A stretch of DNA of 64,000 nt. Source: Rhodopirellula sp. P2. GTDB taxonomy: Bacteria; Planctomycetota; Planctomycetia; Pirellulales; Pirellulaceae. Below the pieces are notes generated by a model, which worked only from the letters and a program-made list of their open reading frames with translations, was not told where the DNA came from and ran no database searches. Shown here piece after piece: positions 19,701 to 27,286 of the stretch. The DNA lies in assembly GCF_028768465.1 (NCBI RefSeq), contig NZ_CP118225.1, positions 6,119,001-6,183,000 of the forward strand, written 5' to 3'. How positions within the stretch are numbered: position 1 is the stretch's first letter; each line of letters begins with the position of its first letter. Position numbers and translations under genes: made by a program.

Positions 19701-19921
19701 AAGCGACCAGCGAAGAGGTCGAGCGTCTGTCCGTCTTCCTGGACCAGCAACGCGAATTGTTCTTGGCCGACGAAGACTTGTCCGTGGAACTGACCAGCGT
19801 CGGCCAATCTGCCGCACGTCACGGCGCATCACTCACGCATCCCGAGCGAGCTGAGTGGGCGGCTTGGACCGCAACGGCCCGCATCGTCTTGAATCTGCAC
19901 GAAACAATCACCCGCTACTGA
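16709..19921 (+). CDS. Planctomycete cytochrome c-like protein with DUF1549 and DUF1553
   Basis: A 1070-residue exported protein. The ATG at 16709 gives a good signal peptide ending in PAHADES; frames from 16634 or 16652 are also open. Domain order is PSCyt1 (haem-type motif CYFCHG, Cys50/Cys53/His54), DUF1549 (VDAFIRAKLLAKG to TTGCAECHDHKFDPF, a second CxxCH), a beta-rich middle of about 350 residues, and DUF1553 (LARWIVHRDNPLTARVVANR, then ANANTPQQALTLLND). This architecture is highly expanded in planctomycetes and nearly always lies beside a DUF1501 gene, as here (19-base gap). Its role is unproven; electron transfer linked to polymer oxidation has been suggested. The central segment has Ala/Glu-rich patches. 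Confidence 0.88.
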   Translation: MRPQLFPSDFLRWTAVCLFGLACPCGLPAHADESQISFNRDIRPILSENCYFCHGPDENNQQSGLRLDSREAAIEFAAIVPEDVDGSELVARIDHEDPDAVMPPPGSHKTLTDKQKQLLKDWIAEGAIYEDHWSFSPIRRPEIPDLSQGDENVESDAVHPVDAFIRAKLLAKGHDLSEPARADRLLRRMHMDLVGLPPTWKETQDFFQRSQATSTSADDRAALIDQKLDELFANPHHGERMAAFWLDLVRFADTVGYHGDQNQHIFPYRDWVIEAFQNNLPFDEFTTKQLAGDLLPNPKTDDLIASGFNRLNMMTREGGAQPGEYLSKYATDRVRTVGMAWMGLTTGCAECHDHKFDPFTAKDFYSLGAFFADIEQWGVYSDYGYTPNPDLKGYNNNFPFPPEIEVTSQALLREQTQAKQQLIELARSQHEALPDDQKDAANQWLTNVNDWLGQNADGWQSIETTSVPSADKKQRAWKLNPNSLSLGTLSAQSIQVSLPTRPNQSPLNVEVRFYLEELETAAADDSAKDEQAEAKLKRTSVAVSLARANRWMPAFSNTVAQQNVASRWTVPATDADGHAVKQRPHQFMIDQSKHADEPMQAVFELSAPLRLKDGQSLIAEIKGLPAENAVTFEASPLIRLRPFDPTELEAIQVCDSVSHPNALLSWMLSNPHPSADAGARNHWRDRYLACRDGRTWTMVTQATEPMEMRVLPRGNWQDETGEVVQPATPEFLGQYGIESDKPSEKDNADSKRLTRLDLARWIVHRDNPLTARVVANRLWKQFFGVGLTDAVDDLGAQGEPPSHPELLDYLAIELIESGWDLRHLARLILTSQTYQQDSRVRPQLSEIDPGNRLLAYHPPRRLEAEIIRDNALAVSGLLNLEIGGPSVKPYQPGGYYSNLQFPNRTYRSTTGDNQYRRGIYMHWQRTFLHPMLANFDAPSREDCVAIRANANTPQQALTLLNDPTFIEAASELAWNMLQPSEPDDSRLRTMIHQSLQREATSEEVERLSVFLDQQRELFLADEDLSVELTSVGQSAARHGASLTHPERAEWAAWTATARIVLNLHETITRY

Positions 19922-19940
19922 GCCACGCTGGAATCACACC

Positions 19941-21353
19941 ATGAATACTTTCACCTCCATTCAGCGGCGCAGCTTTCTCAAACGCGGCACCTACAGCGTC
20001 GGCATGGCCGCGCTCGGTTCGATGCTCGCTCGCGAAGGCCAAGCCAGCCAATCCGATTCGCCTCAGCCCCATTTTCCCGGCACGGCCAAAACCGTCATTC
20101 ACCTTTGCATGGCGGGCGGCCCCAGCCACATGGAATCGCTGGATCCGAAACCAGAACTGGACAAGATCAACGATCAGCCCTTCCCGGCATCGATGACCGA
20201 CGGCCAGCAGTTGGCCCAGCTTCAAGGCGCGAAGCTGATCGCTCGCGGGTCGTTTTGCAAATTCAAAAAATGGGGCCAATCAGGTCTCGAAATCAGCGAA
20301 CTGTTTCCGAACATCGGATCCGTCGCGGATGACCTGTGCATCATTCGCTCGATGCACACCGAGCAAATCAACCACGACCCAGCTCATGCATTCATGAACA
20401 CGGGCTCGATTCAAAAGGGGCGTCCAAGCATGGGCTCGTGGCTCCTGTACGGACTGGGCGCGGAAACGGAGTCGCTGCCTGGTTTCATCGTCTTCACCAG
20501 CCAAGGTCGTTACGGAGCCCAACCTGTTTCAGCGCGGCAGTGGAAAGCGGGCTTCCTGCCCAGTCGCTTCCAAGGCGTTCAGTTTCAATCGCGTGGCGAC
20601 GCGGTTCACTATGTCCGCCCACCAGGCGGCATCACCGACACGACTCAGCGAGCCACGATCGAAGCGGTCAACGCGTTCAACCAAGCCTTGCTGGCCGACC
20701 GCGGCGATTCTGAAATTGCGACTCGAATCAGCCAGTACGAGATGGCGTTCCGCATGCAAACGTCGGTGCCTGAACTGGCGGACATGTCGAACGAAACCCA
20801 AGAAACGTTGGACCTGTACGGAATCACGAAACCGGGTGATGGATCGTTCGCCAGCAACTGCTTGATGGCTCGACGTTTGGCCGAACGTGGCGTTCGTTTC
20901 ATCCAGCTTTATCATCGTGCGTGGGATCATCACAGCAACCTGGAAGTCGGCATGAAAGACAGCGCAAAAGCGGTTGACCAAGCCTCGGCAGCCTTGGTCC
21001 AAGACCTCAAACGTCGGGGCATGCTGGACGACACGTTGGTGATTTGGGGCGGCGAGTTCGGTCGCACTCCGATGAAACAAGGCTCCGGACGTGATCACCA
21101 CATCAACGCGTTTTCACTGTGGATGGCCGGTGGCGGCGTCAAAGGCGGCATCTCTTACGGCAACTCCGACGAACTCGGTTACCGCTACCTGAAAGACGGC
21201 GAAGAAACTCACGTTCGCGATTTGCATGCGACGATGCTGCACACCTGCGGACTCGATCACATGAAGCTGTCGGCGAAGTACCAGGGTCTCGATGTTCGAT
21301 TGACCGGAGTCGAACCCGCTCGCGTCTTGAAACCGATTCTGAAAAATGCGTGA
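19941..21353 (+). CDS. DUF1501 family protein, Tat-exported
   Basis: A 470-residue protein with a twin-arginine signal (SIQRRSFLKRG, Arg9-Arg10) and a hydrophobic segment before GQASQSD. The body matches DUF1501, a family with an alkaline-phosphatase/sulfatase-like fold: HLCMAGGPSHMESLDPKP near the start, FIQLYHRAWDHHSNL, LVIWGGEFGRTPM and DHHINAFSLWMAGGG near the end. The His/Asp positions fit a metal-dependent enzyme, but the substrate is unknown. It is the standard partner of the DUF1549/DUF1553 protein, lying 19 bases downstream, and its last 8 bases overlap the next gene, so the three form an operon. Confidence 0.9.
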   Translation: MNTFTSIQRRSFLKRGTYSVGMAALGSMLAREGQASQSDSPQPHFPGTAKTVIHLCMAGGPSHMESLDPKPELDKINDQPFPASMTDGQQLAQLQGAKLIARGSFCKFKKWGQSGLEISELFPNIGSVADDLCIIRSMHTEQINHDPAHAFMNTGSIQKGRPSMGSWLLYGLGAETESLPGFIVFTSQGRYGAQPVSARQWKAGFLPSRFQGVQFQSRGDAVHYVRPPGGITDTTQRATIEAVNAFNQALLADRGDSEIATRISQYEMAFRMQTSVPELADMSNETQETLDLYGITKPGDGSFASNCLMARRLAERGVRFIQLYHRAWDHHSNLEVGMKDSAKAVDQASAALVQDLKRRGMLDDTLVIWGGEFGRTPMKQGSGRDHHINAFSLWMAGGGVKGGISYGNSDELGYRYLKDGEETHVRDLHATMLHTCGLDHMKLSAKYQGLDVRLTGVEPARVLKPILKNA

Positions 21354-22293
21354 TCGAACACGACAACATCGCGTGTCTTCCGTCGCGTTCGCGCTGACGA
21401 GCATGGTCTTCCTGCACGCCGGTTCGGTGTTGGCCGAAGACGGCAACGCGTTGTTCCATCAAATGCTGAAAGACGGCATTTCGCTGACCGATGACGTCAC
21501 GGCAAAGATCCCTGCACCGACATTCCTGGGTTCATCCGACGACACCGTGCCTCCAACGGAAGTCGAAAAACAACTGCAAAAGTTGGCTCGCGCCGGTGGC
21601 GTGCAACGCTTCATCCGCGACTCTGCGGTTGCCCCCATCGCGATCGACACAGACTCGATTCCCAATTCCGAAGGGCAACGAATCGGGCACCTGCTGGACG
21701 TCACCTTCGTGGTGCACGCACCGCTTGATTTGGTGCAAGACTCCGAGGCCTTGAATTCATTGCTGGGAGTCGACTCGCAAGCGGATCAAACGGAGGACGC
21801 GGGTGCGGCGAGCAAGGTCAGCCCCGAGGAACTCGCGAAACTCGGAATTGCCCCGCCGACTGAAACAGAATCGTTTGGCAGAATCCGCTTCCCGTTGCTC
21901 GACCGAGTCAAGGTGGAGGGCGTGATCCACGCCGAAACGCAGCGTCACATCGAAGGTGACCCAAGTGATTTCGTGACGGTTGCCTGGCACCTGGACCCTC
22001 GGTTTGAAAACTCATGGAGTCCCATTGGACGTAACGACCTGGGCCAGGAAACCACGGGGGAAGCGAGGCCGTATCAAGGTCTCGGCGGCCTGATCACGGC
22101 AACACGATTGCCGGAAAAGATCGCAGGCGCGGATTCCGAGGCCACCATCGTGCAAGCCCGATTCGTTGTGCACGAACCAGTCGATTGGTTCGGCGGTCGC
22201 AATCAATTGCGAAGCAAACTGCCGCTGATCATCCAAGACCGCGTGCGTGACCTGCGCAGAAAACTCGCGGCCAGTCCCAACCAGCCGCGTTAA
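21346..22293 (+). CDS. Secreted protein of unknown function, third gene of the DUF1501 operon
   Basis: A 315-residue protein with a signal peptide ending around SVLAEDGN (about residue 31). It overlaps the DUF1501 gene by 8 bases, so it is very likely co-translated. No catalytic motif is obvious; the mature part has mixed short strands and helices, with an Asp/Glu-rich middle (SQADQTEDAGAAS). Repeated features around LDVTFVVHAPLDLV and TIVQARFVVHEPVDWF suggest two related modules, at about residues 118-135 and 262-280. I do not recognise a family. Directly after its stop comes a nested hairpin repeat (22294-22415). Confidence 0.7.
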   Translation: MRDRTRQHRVSSVAFALTSMVFLHAGSVLAEDGNALFHQMLKDGISLTDDVTAKIPAPTFLGSSDDTVPPTEVEKQLQKLARAGGVQRFIRDSAVAPIAIDTDSIPNSEGQRIGHLLDVTFVVHAPLDLVQDSEALNSLLGVDSQADQTEDAGAASKVSPEELAKLGIAPPTETESFGRIRFPLLDRVKVEGVIHAETQRHIEGDPSDFVTVAWHLDPRFENSWSPIGRNDLGQETTGEARPYQGLGGLITATRLPEKIAGADSEATIVQARFVVHEPVDWFGGRNQLRSKLPLIIQDRVRDLRRKLAASPNQPR

Positions 22294-22415
22294 GCAGGTA
22301 CGCAGGTGTCATCGGGTATGTGAGCCGTTTGGCGTTAGCCACGGTTCCCACGCAAAACCGGGGCTAACACCCAAACGGCTCACAAGATGAAACCCAATCA
22401 TTCCTGCGTACCTGC
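22294..22415. repeat. Nested inverted repeat behind convergent genes
   Basis: Outer 13-base arms (GCAGGTACGCAGG at 22294-22306 and its exact complement at 22403-22415) enclose an inner pair of about 22 bases (22320-22340 and 22362-22383; GTGAGCCGTTTGG with GTTAGCC). It begins at the first base after a stop codon. The outer loop spacing and inner pair make a cruciform-capable structure, like the one at 35082-35323. Confidence 0.75.
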
Positions 22416-22426
22416 TTCGCATTGCA

Positions 22427-22492
22427 TAAAAAAAGTGGGATAGGCTTCCAGCCAATTGTGGATGGAATGACCAGGACGGAAGCCTATCCCAC
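22427..22492 (-). terminator. Terminator of the UbiD-like gene formed from a hairpin repeat
   Basis: Exact 15-base arms (GTGGGATAGGCTTCC at 22435-22449 and its complement at 22478-22492). On the minus strand the hairpin starts 8 bases after the UbiD stop and is followed by a seven-base T-run (22428-22434). The stem belongs to the same AGGCTTCC repeat family seen at 11458. Confidence 0.8.
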
Positions 22493-22500
22493 ACCTCAGC

Positions 22501-24333
22501 TCACAGGTACTTGGCCAGCCCATCGCCACGAGTCGCTCGTGCGTCGACCTTGGCCGTGACCTGTGGGGCTTCCACCAGTGGCGGTGCATGGTGTGGCTTG
22601 ACGCGTGCATCGATGATCAGTGGCCCTCGACATCCCCAGTGCTTGTCCACGACCTGGACATCAACCCCGTCGACATCCACCGCCGGGTTGCTGCGAGTGA
22701 ACGTCAGCCACAACCAATTGTTCAATCTCGCGGCTGCGAATTCGGAATCATCACACAGCGTGATCAGCGGCACTCCGGATAGGTCGGCTTGGCCTGCCAG
22801 ACACTCGGCCAAACCGTGGACGTCCGCCTTCGATGAATCGCCAGTGAATTCCTTGGCGGAAACGGCGATCACACCGGGCATGACCAACTTCGGATCCGAC
22901 ATCCCATCGGGCAAGGACAGGCCCGAGGGGATCTCCGTTGCAAGTTCACGAATTGGTTGCCCCGTTGCGGCGACGACCACTTTCGAACCCTGATTCATCC
23001 CCGTGCCGCTGTAGTCGAGCGTGTCGATCGTGGTCTTGGTTTGAAAGTGCAAATCGCGACGCCAATCGACTCGGCGAAGGATGTGCTGCATGAACGCACC
23101 AATGTCGTGAATCTTGAGCGAGTCGTCCGGGTCGTCCGTGATCCACAGGTACTTCGCCAACGACAATTGCCCGTTGCCTAGAATGGCGTTGGCCTGAGTC
23201 AGCAACTCCTGCGGCTCTTTGGCCTTCAAGTACGGCATGTAGCGTTCGCTGCCGATCGCCAGCAGCAACGGGTGGACGCCCGCCGCATCGACCGCGTGAA
23301 CCGCTTTCACACCCGGGATGACCGTCGGGATGATTGGATCGGTCAGCTCATGGATCAATTGACCAAACGTCGTGTCTTCTTGCGGAGGCCGGCCGACAAC
23401 CGTGAACGGCCAGATCGCATCCTTGCGGTGCCAAACGTGATCGACTTTCATGAACGGGAACGGGTGTTCCAGTGAGTAGTACCCCAAGTGATCCCCGAAC
23501 GGGCCCTCCGGCATGGTCGCGCCGGGATCCACGCGTCCCACAATCGCGAAGTCAGCGTCCGCGTAAACCGGTGCGTGCGAACCTCGAATCATGCGAACTC
23601 GTCGCCCGGAGAGAGCCCCCGCGAAGGTCAACTCGGTCAAGCCTTCGGGAAGCGGCATCACGGCCGCCAAACTCATCGCCGGAGAACCACCGACGGTGAC
23701 CGCCACTGGCAAGGATTCGTTGCGATCCATCGCGGCGCGATGATGCACTCCGATGCCGCGGTGAATTTGGTAATGCAGTCCGACTTCGGTCTCGGGATCG
23801 TATTCGTTGCCTGCGAGTTGCACCCGGTACATCCCCAAGTTGACTCGCATCAGATTCTCGGGCGCCGCCGGGTCTGCCGAAAGGACTTGCGGCAACGTCA
23901 CAAAGGAACCGCCGTCCATCGGCCAGGACTTCAGTCCCGGCAATTCACTGAGCCGACACTGGTTCGCTTGCACAGCCCCTCGGCGAGTGAACCGCGGCAG
24001 CATCGTCAGCGCCGTCATCGGCACGCCGGCGTATCGCAGCGGGCTCTTGGGCAGGGCGGATGGATCCAGTTTGACCTCGATCAATCGACGCACGCGTTCC
24101 AGCGTGTCACGAAAGAGATAGCGGGCTTGATCCAGCGACGCAAACAGGTTCGACGCCATCGGGAACTTGCATCCACGAACGTTGGTGAACAGGATCGCAG
24201 GTCCGCCTCGCAAGTAAACGCGGCGCTGGATCTCCGCCATTTCCAAATTTGGATCGACTTCGTCATCGACCGTGATCAGCCGACCTCCGGCGCGCAGATC
24301 CTCCACGACGTCTCGGGTGCTTCGATGTTTCAA
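22501..24333 (-). CDS. UbiD family decarboxylase (prenylated-FMN type)
   Basis: A 610-residue protein of the UbiD family, which (de)carboxylates aromatic or alpha,beta-unsaturated acids using prenylated FMN. Family features seen: the start HRSTRDVVEDLRAGGRLI, LRYAGVP, RVQLAGNEYDPETEVGLHY, then the Arg/Glu/Glu region IHRGIGVHHRAAMDRNE, EGPFGDHLGYYSLEHPFPF with the catalytic Glu, and VHAVDAAGV. No ATG lies at the right place; a TTG at 24333 (minus) is exactly where UbiD proteins start, while the open frame continues into the next gene region. No UbiX (flavin prenyltransferase) is in the window. Substrate is unknown. It shares its upstream side with a small membrane-protein gene. Confidence 0.85.
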   Translation of the reverse strand: MKHRSTRDVVEDLRAGGRLITVDDEVDPNLEMAEIQRRVYLRGGPAILFTNVRGCKFPMASNLFASLDQARYLFRDTLERVRRLIEVKLDPSALPKSPLRYAGVPMTALTMLPRFTRRGAVQANQCRLSELPGLKSWPMDGGSFVTLPQVLSADPAAPENLMRVNLGMYRVQLAGNEYDPETEVGLHYQIHRGIGVHHRAAMDRNESLPVAVTVGGSPAMSLAAVMPLPEGLTELTFAGALSGRRVRMIRGSHAPVYADADFAIVGRVDPGATMPEGPFGDHLGYYSLEHPFPFMKVDHVWHRKDAIWPFTVVGRPPQEDTTFGQLIHELTDPIIPTVIPGVKAVHAVDAAGVHPLLLAIGSERYMPYLKAKEPQELLTQANAILGNGQLSLAKYLWITDDPDDSLKIHDIGAFMQHILRRVDWRRDLHFQTKTTIDTLDYSGTGMNQGSKVVVAATGQPIRELATEIPSGLSLPDGMSDPKLVMPGVIAVSAKEFTGDSSKADVHGLAECLAGQADLSGVPLITLCDDSEFAAARLNNWLWLTFTRSNPAVDVDGVDVQVVDKHWGCRGPLIIDARVKPHHAPPLVEAPQVTAKVDARATRGDGLAKYL

Positions 24334-24433
24334 CGCTTCAGCTTTCAGTTGAGAACCAGAATTCCGATGACTCGCCCGAGCCCTCAGGTGATCACCCGAA
24401 AGCGTCAGCGGGAAGCAACTCCGAATCCGCTGG

Positions 24434-24697
24434 TCATTTGAATTCGTCTTCGAACGCCGCGAAGTCGTCACCGCCTTCGGCGACAAACTCCCCGCCGAAA
24501 TCATCGCCCTCAGCAGGAACGGCCGCAAATTCATCTCCGTCGACCACTTCGATTTCTTCGGCGTCCGCCATCATTTCTTCTTCGCCTTCGGGCATGGCGG
24601 CGACGGCAGGTCGAGGCTTGCGGTTTTTGAATCCAACCACGGCCACCGCCAGGATCATCGTGAGCAAGAAAACGACCCAGCAAATGAAATAGATCAT
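24434..24697 (-). CDS. Small acidic membrane protein of unknown function
   Basis: An 87-residue protein beginning MIYFICWVVFLLT, with one membrane helix at the N-terminus (about residues 2-22), a short basic patch (FKNRKPRP) and then a long Asp/Glu-rich tail ending FAAFEDEFK with EGDDFGGEF-type motifs. The start at 24697 is preferred over 24757 because the upstream residues are Pro-rich and not helical. It is on the same strand as UbiD, 100 bases upstream of that start, so they may be one transcript. No family recognised. The acidic tail might be a binding surface, but that is inference. Confidence 0.55.
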   Translation of the reverse strand: MIYFICWVVFLLTMILAVAVVGFKNRKPRPAVAAMPEGEEEMMADAEEIEVVDGDEFAAVPAEGDDFGGEFVAEGGDDFAAFEDEFK

Positions 24698-25050
24698 GGG
24701 AGACAGGTCAGCCGGAAAAGGAGGGGGTCGTGGAGCGAAACAAGAAAGCAGCCCCACATCCTAATTGCCGCCGGTCGAGTCGGCAAATTTGACTCCCGCA
24801 ATCGCTCACCGACCACGTTCCACACGTCATTTGTCGAACCGTTCAGCCAACCAGCGTCCCAGTGACAGCCCCCACGTGGGGCTGGTCGTCGGCGTCATGC
24901 CCCTGAACCGTCTTCACCTCGCTCCCTGCTCACCTCGCTCCCCTCGAACTCCGTTGGCCTCGGAACCGCAGCCAACAAAGTGCGGCTCAACCGAACATGC
25001 GGCTCAGACAAGCGACCAACCAGCTCCAAAAAACCAAATCGGCAGTCCAC
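24698..25050. other. Intergenic region, nothing clear
   Basis: I see no gene. There is a short imperfect tandem of CACCTCGCTCCCTGCT around 24915-24945 and a CACGTG palindrome (GCCCCCACGTGGGGC-like) near 24870-24890. It would contain the promoter of the acidic membrane protein and any end signal of the BBP7-like gene. Confidence 0.4.
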
Positions 25051-26787
25051 TCAGTGGGTGTAACTCAGCCCGAAGTGGATGCCCTGCACGTAGAACGTGC
25101 TGTCTCGCATCGCCGGCGACGGCAAGACATTGTTGGGGTCGTTGATGTTTCGGTCGAAGATCCCAGAGACCTGAATGGCGTCCGTCATGGCCATCAAGTG
25201 ATAACCGACCGTGACGTCAAAGTGGTCGAATCGGTGCCAGCCCAAGTTGACGTCCAATTCGGGAACCCAACCAAACGTGTCGCTGGTGAAGGTGCCTTCG
25301 TTGGTATCCGCGTCGACAAACAACCCACCATCTTGTGGGGTGTCGGGAGGACCGACCGTTGTACTGCCTTGCCGATCCGCCGTGCGTCGAACGTTTCCAA
25401 ACGCCGCCTTGGCCAACCAATTGAAGCTCCAGCAACCTTCGCGGTAGCGACCGGCCAAACCAAATTGGGCTCCGTGGAATTCGCTGGTCGCTTCAAAGGA
25501 ATCGCGAATCGAAATGTAGTTGCCCGCGTCGGCTCCCTCGGTCAGCGTTGAGCTGGACGCGATGTTCAAACCTTCCGACAACCGCATGTATTGGTAACCG
25601 TAGAGCACGTCGAACGTGGTTCCCAAACCTCCTCGCCAGAACTGACGCACCGAGATGTCACCACCGTGCAGTTCGCTGTAGGCATTGACGCCGACCGCAC
25701 CAAAGCGACCGTTGATCGCAGGATCGGCCGGAGCATTTGGGAACACGACCACATTGGAATCTTCCGCGTCGGTTGCGACGTTGAAAAACGGAATCGCGAG
25801 CACGTCAAAGTTTCGTTGGTCAGCACCAAAGCTGTAGTTTTCATCACCAGCGACCCAGCCCCGGAAGACCAGACTGCGGCATTGATGGCGGTCCAACCAC
25901 AGACCGAGTGTCAAACGTCCGCCTGCCGCGGCGTCTTTCAACACAGAATCATTCCCGGCCAAAACCGTTCCGGTATCAAGCGATCCTGTGTTCGGCGAAG
26001 TGTCAGTTGTCACCAACGGCGGCAATCGATCGCCTTTGCGGAACATGATCATCAACTCAGCCGAACCAAACCAACGATTCGGATCGACACAAATCGCTCC
26101 ACCAGACCCGCACAGGCCATCGCAGCCTCCATAGCCACAACTGTCGCAGCCATACGATTCCAGCCCACAACCTGGGCCCTCCAGCCCACAGCTGACATCG
26201 AAACCACAACCGCAACCTTCCACTCCACACCCCGGGCCTTCCAGACCACAACCGGGACCGTGCAACGCCATGGGTGTGCCCGATCCGATGATCGTTTCAC
26301 CCGAGAACGTGGGGTGTTCCATCACGGTGACCGTGCCAGATGTTTTGCGGATGACGCGAGCCGGTCGCATCGAAGCACCGCCAGCGTTCGCATCGCGATC
26401 AATCGACATGGCCGAAACAGGCCGGACGATTTGGGCGCTGGCAGACTGAGCGTTCGAGCCGGTTGTTGCGCCGAGCGTTCGCAACTTCAGTCCGCTGGGT
26501 TCTTCTAGAACCTGCAAACCGTTGCCACCGGCGTCCGCGGACGCTTCCACGTCGTCATAGACAACTTCGTCGATCTGAATGCGACTGAGCTCCGAACTGG
26601 CGTCGGGATACAATTCCCAATCGCTGGTCATTGCCGAGCCACCGCCACGGACGGGTGCTTGATAGGTATCGCGGTCCGGTTTCTTGACTCGGACCTGTGC
26701 TGCCAATGGTGAGCATGCCAGGCAAGCCACGAGGACCACACAGTGTTTCGCTAACCGGGGAAGTCGGCGCCAGATCAAAGAGTTCAT
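25051..26787 (-). CDS. BBP7-like outer-membrane beta-barrel protein with Cys/Gly-rich block
   Basis: A 578-residue exported protein. The signal peptide ends at SPLAAQV (about residue 30). Residues about 165-225 are a low-complexity Gly/Cys block with repeated GPGCG-LEGPGCG-type units (GCGLEGPGCGVEGCGCG). From RWFGSAELMIMFRKGDRLPP onward the protein has alternating strands and ends in FYVQGIHFGLSYTH, as expected for a beta-barrel of the planctomycete BBP7 family (family known, function unknown). The Cys block recalls the Cys-rich protein at 4932-5606. Divergent from the amide hydrolase, with about 500 bases between. Confidence 0.72.
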   Translation of the reverse strand: MNSLIWRRLPRLAKHCVVLVACLACSPLAAQVRVKKPDRDTYQAPVRGGGSAMTSDWELYPDASSELSRIQIDEVVYDDVEASADAGGNGLQVLEEPSGLKLRTLGATTGSNAQSASAQIVRPVSAMSIDRDANAGGASMRPARVIRKTSGTVTVMEHPTFSGETIIGSGTPMALHGPGCGLEGPGCGVEGCGCGFDVSCGLEGPGCGLESYGCDSCGYGGCDGLCGSGGAICVDPNRWFGSAELMIMFRKGDRLPPLVTTDTSPNTGSLDTGTVLAGNDSVLKDAAAGGRLTLGLWLDRHQCRSLVFRGWVAGDENYSFGADQRNFDVLAIPFFNVATDAEDSNVVVFPNAPADPAINGRFGAVGVNAYSELHGGDISVRQFWRGGLGTTFDVLYGYQYMRLSEGLNIASSSTLTEGADAGNYISIRDSFEATSEFHGAQFGLAGRYREGCWSFNWLAKAAFGNVRRTADRQGSTTVGPPDTPQDGGLFVDADTNEGTFTSDTFGWVPELDVNLGWHRFDHFDVTVGYHLMAMTDAIQVSGIFDRNINDPNNVLPSPAMRDSTFYVQGIHFGLSYTH

Positions 26788-27286
26788 GGGGTAGTTCGCT
26801 TGGATTCAATCGTCGGGGGTAGTCGCGAATCGAAGTGGCCGGCCGGCGTTTCGGCTGCATGTTGTCCACACGCCACCTCGCGCAACACCAGATGCCACGT
26901 GAACTGGTATCGGATGAGACGATCGTGACGGTTGAGTCGTTTTGGCAAACTTTGCCGGTTAGGCCACCGAGACGGCCAATGCGAAGTTTCACGCAGCAGA
27001 AGTTTCCCGGCCTGAGACCTCGATCCACCCGCCCCCGAAAAATCGATCCGGCCTCGGCTTGGCGAGTTTGCTACCATGAATTCGCGGACCACTCGGTTTC
27101 CAAGTCTTCCGCCGCAGCTCACTCCCTCGGGCAACGGAGCTCATCACAAGTTGCGATTTGCACCCTGATTCGCGGATGTCTCGACGACTTTCGTCACCAA
27201 CGGGACCTGAAAACCAAGCGGTGGCAGACCACGAAACCCACGCGTTCGCCCTTTTCACAGACCACTCACCGCCGGAGTCCCCTGTC
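26788..27286. other. Divergent promoter region
   Basis: This 499-base gap lies between the BBP7-like gene (minus) and the amide hydrolase (plus), so both promoters should be here. A palindrome GGCAAACTTTGCC (26944-26956) is a possible operator. The frame of the hydrolase is open from 27158, but there is no signal-peptide-like start before 27287. Confidence 0.4.

Noticed and set aside
23488-24441. A 317-codon plus-strand frame opposite the UbiD gene
   Set aside because: Low-complexity Arg/His-rich product typical of antisense frames; the UbiD gene is well supported.
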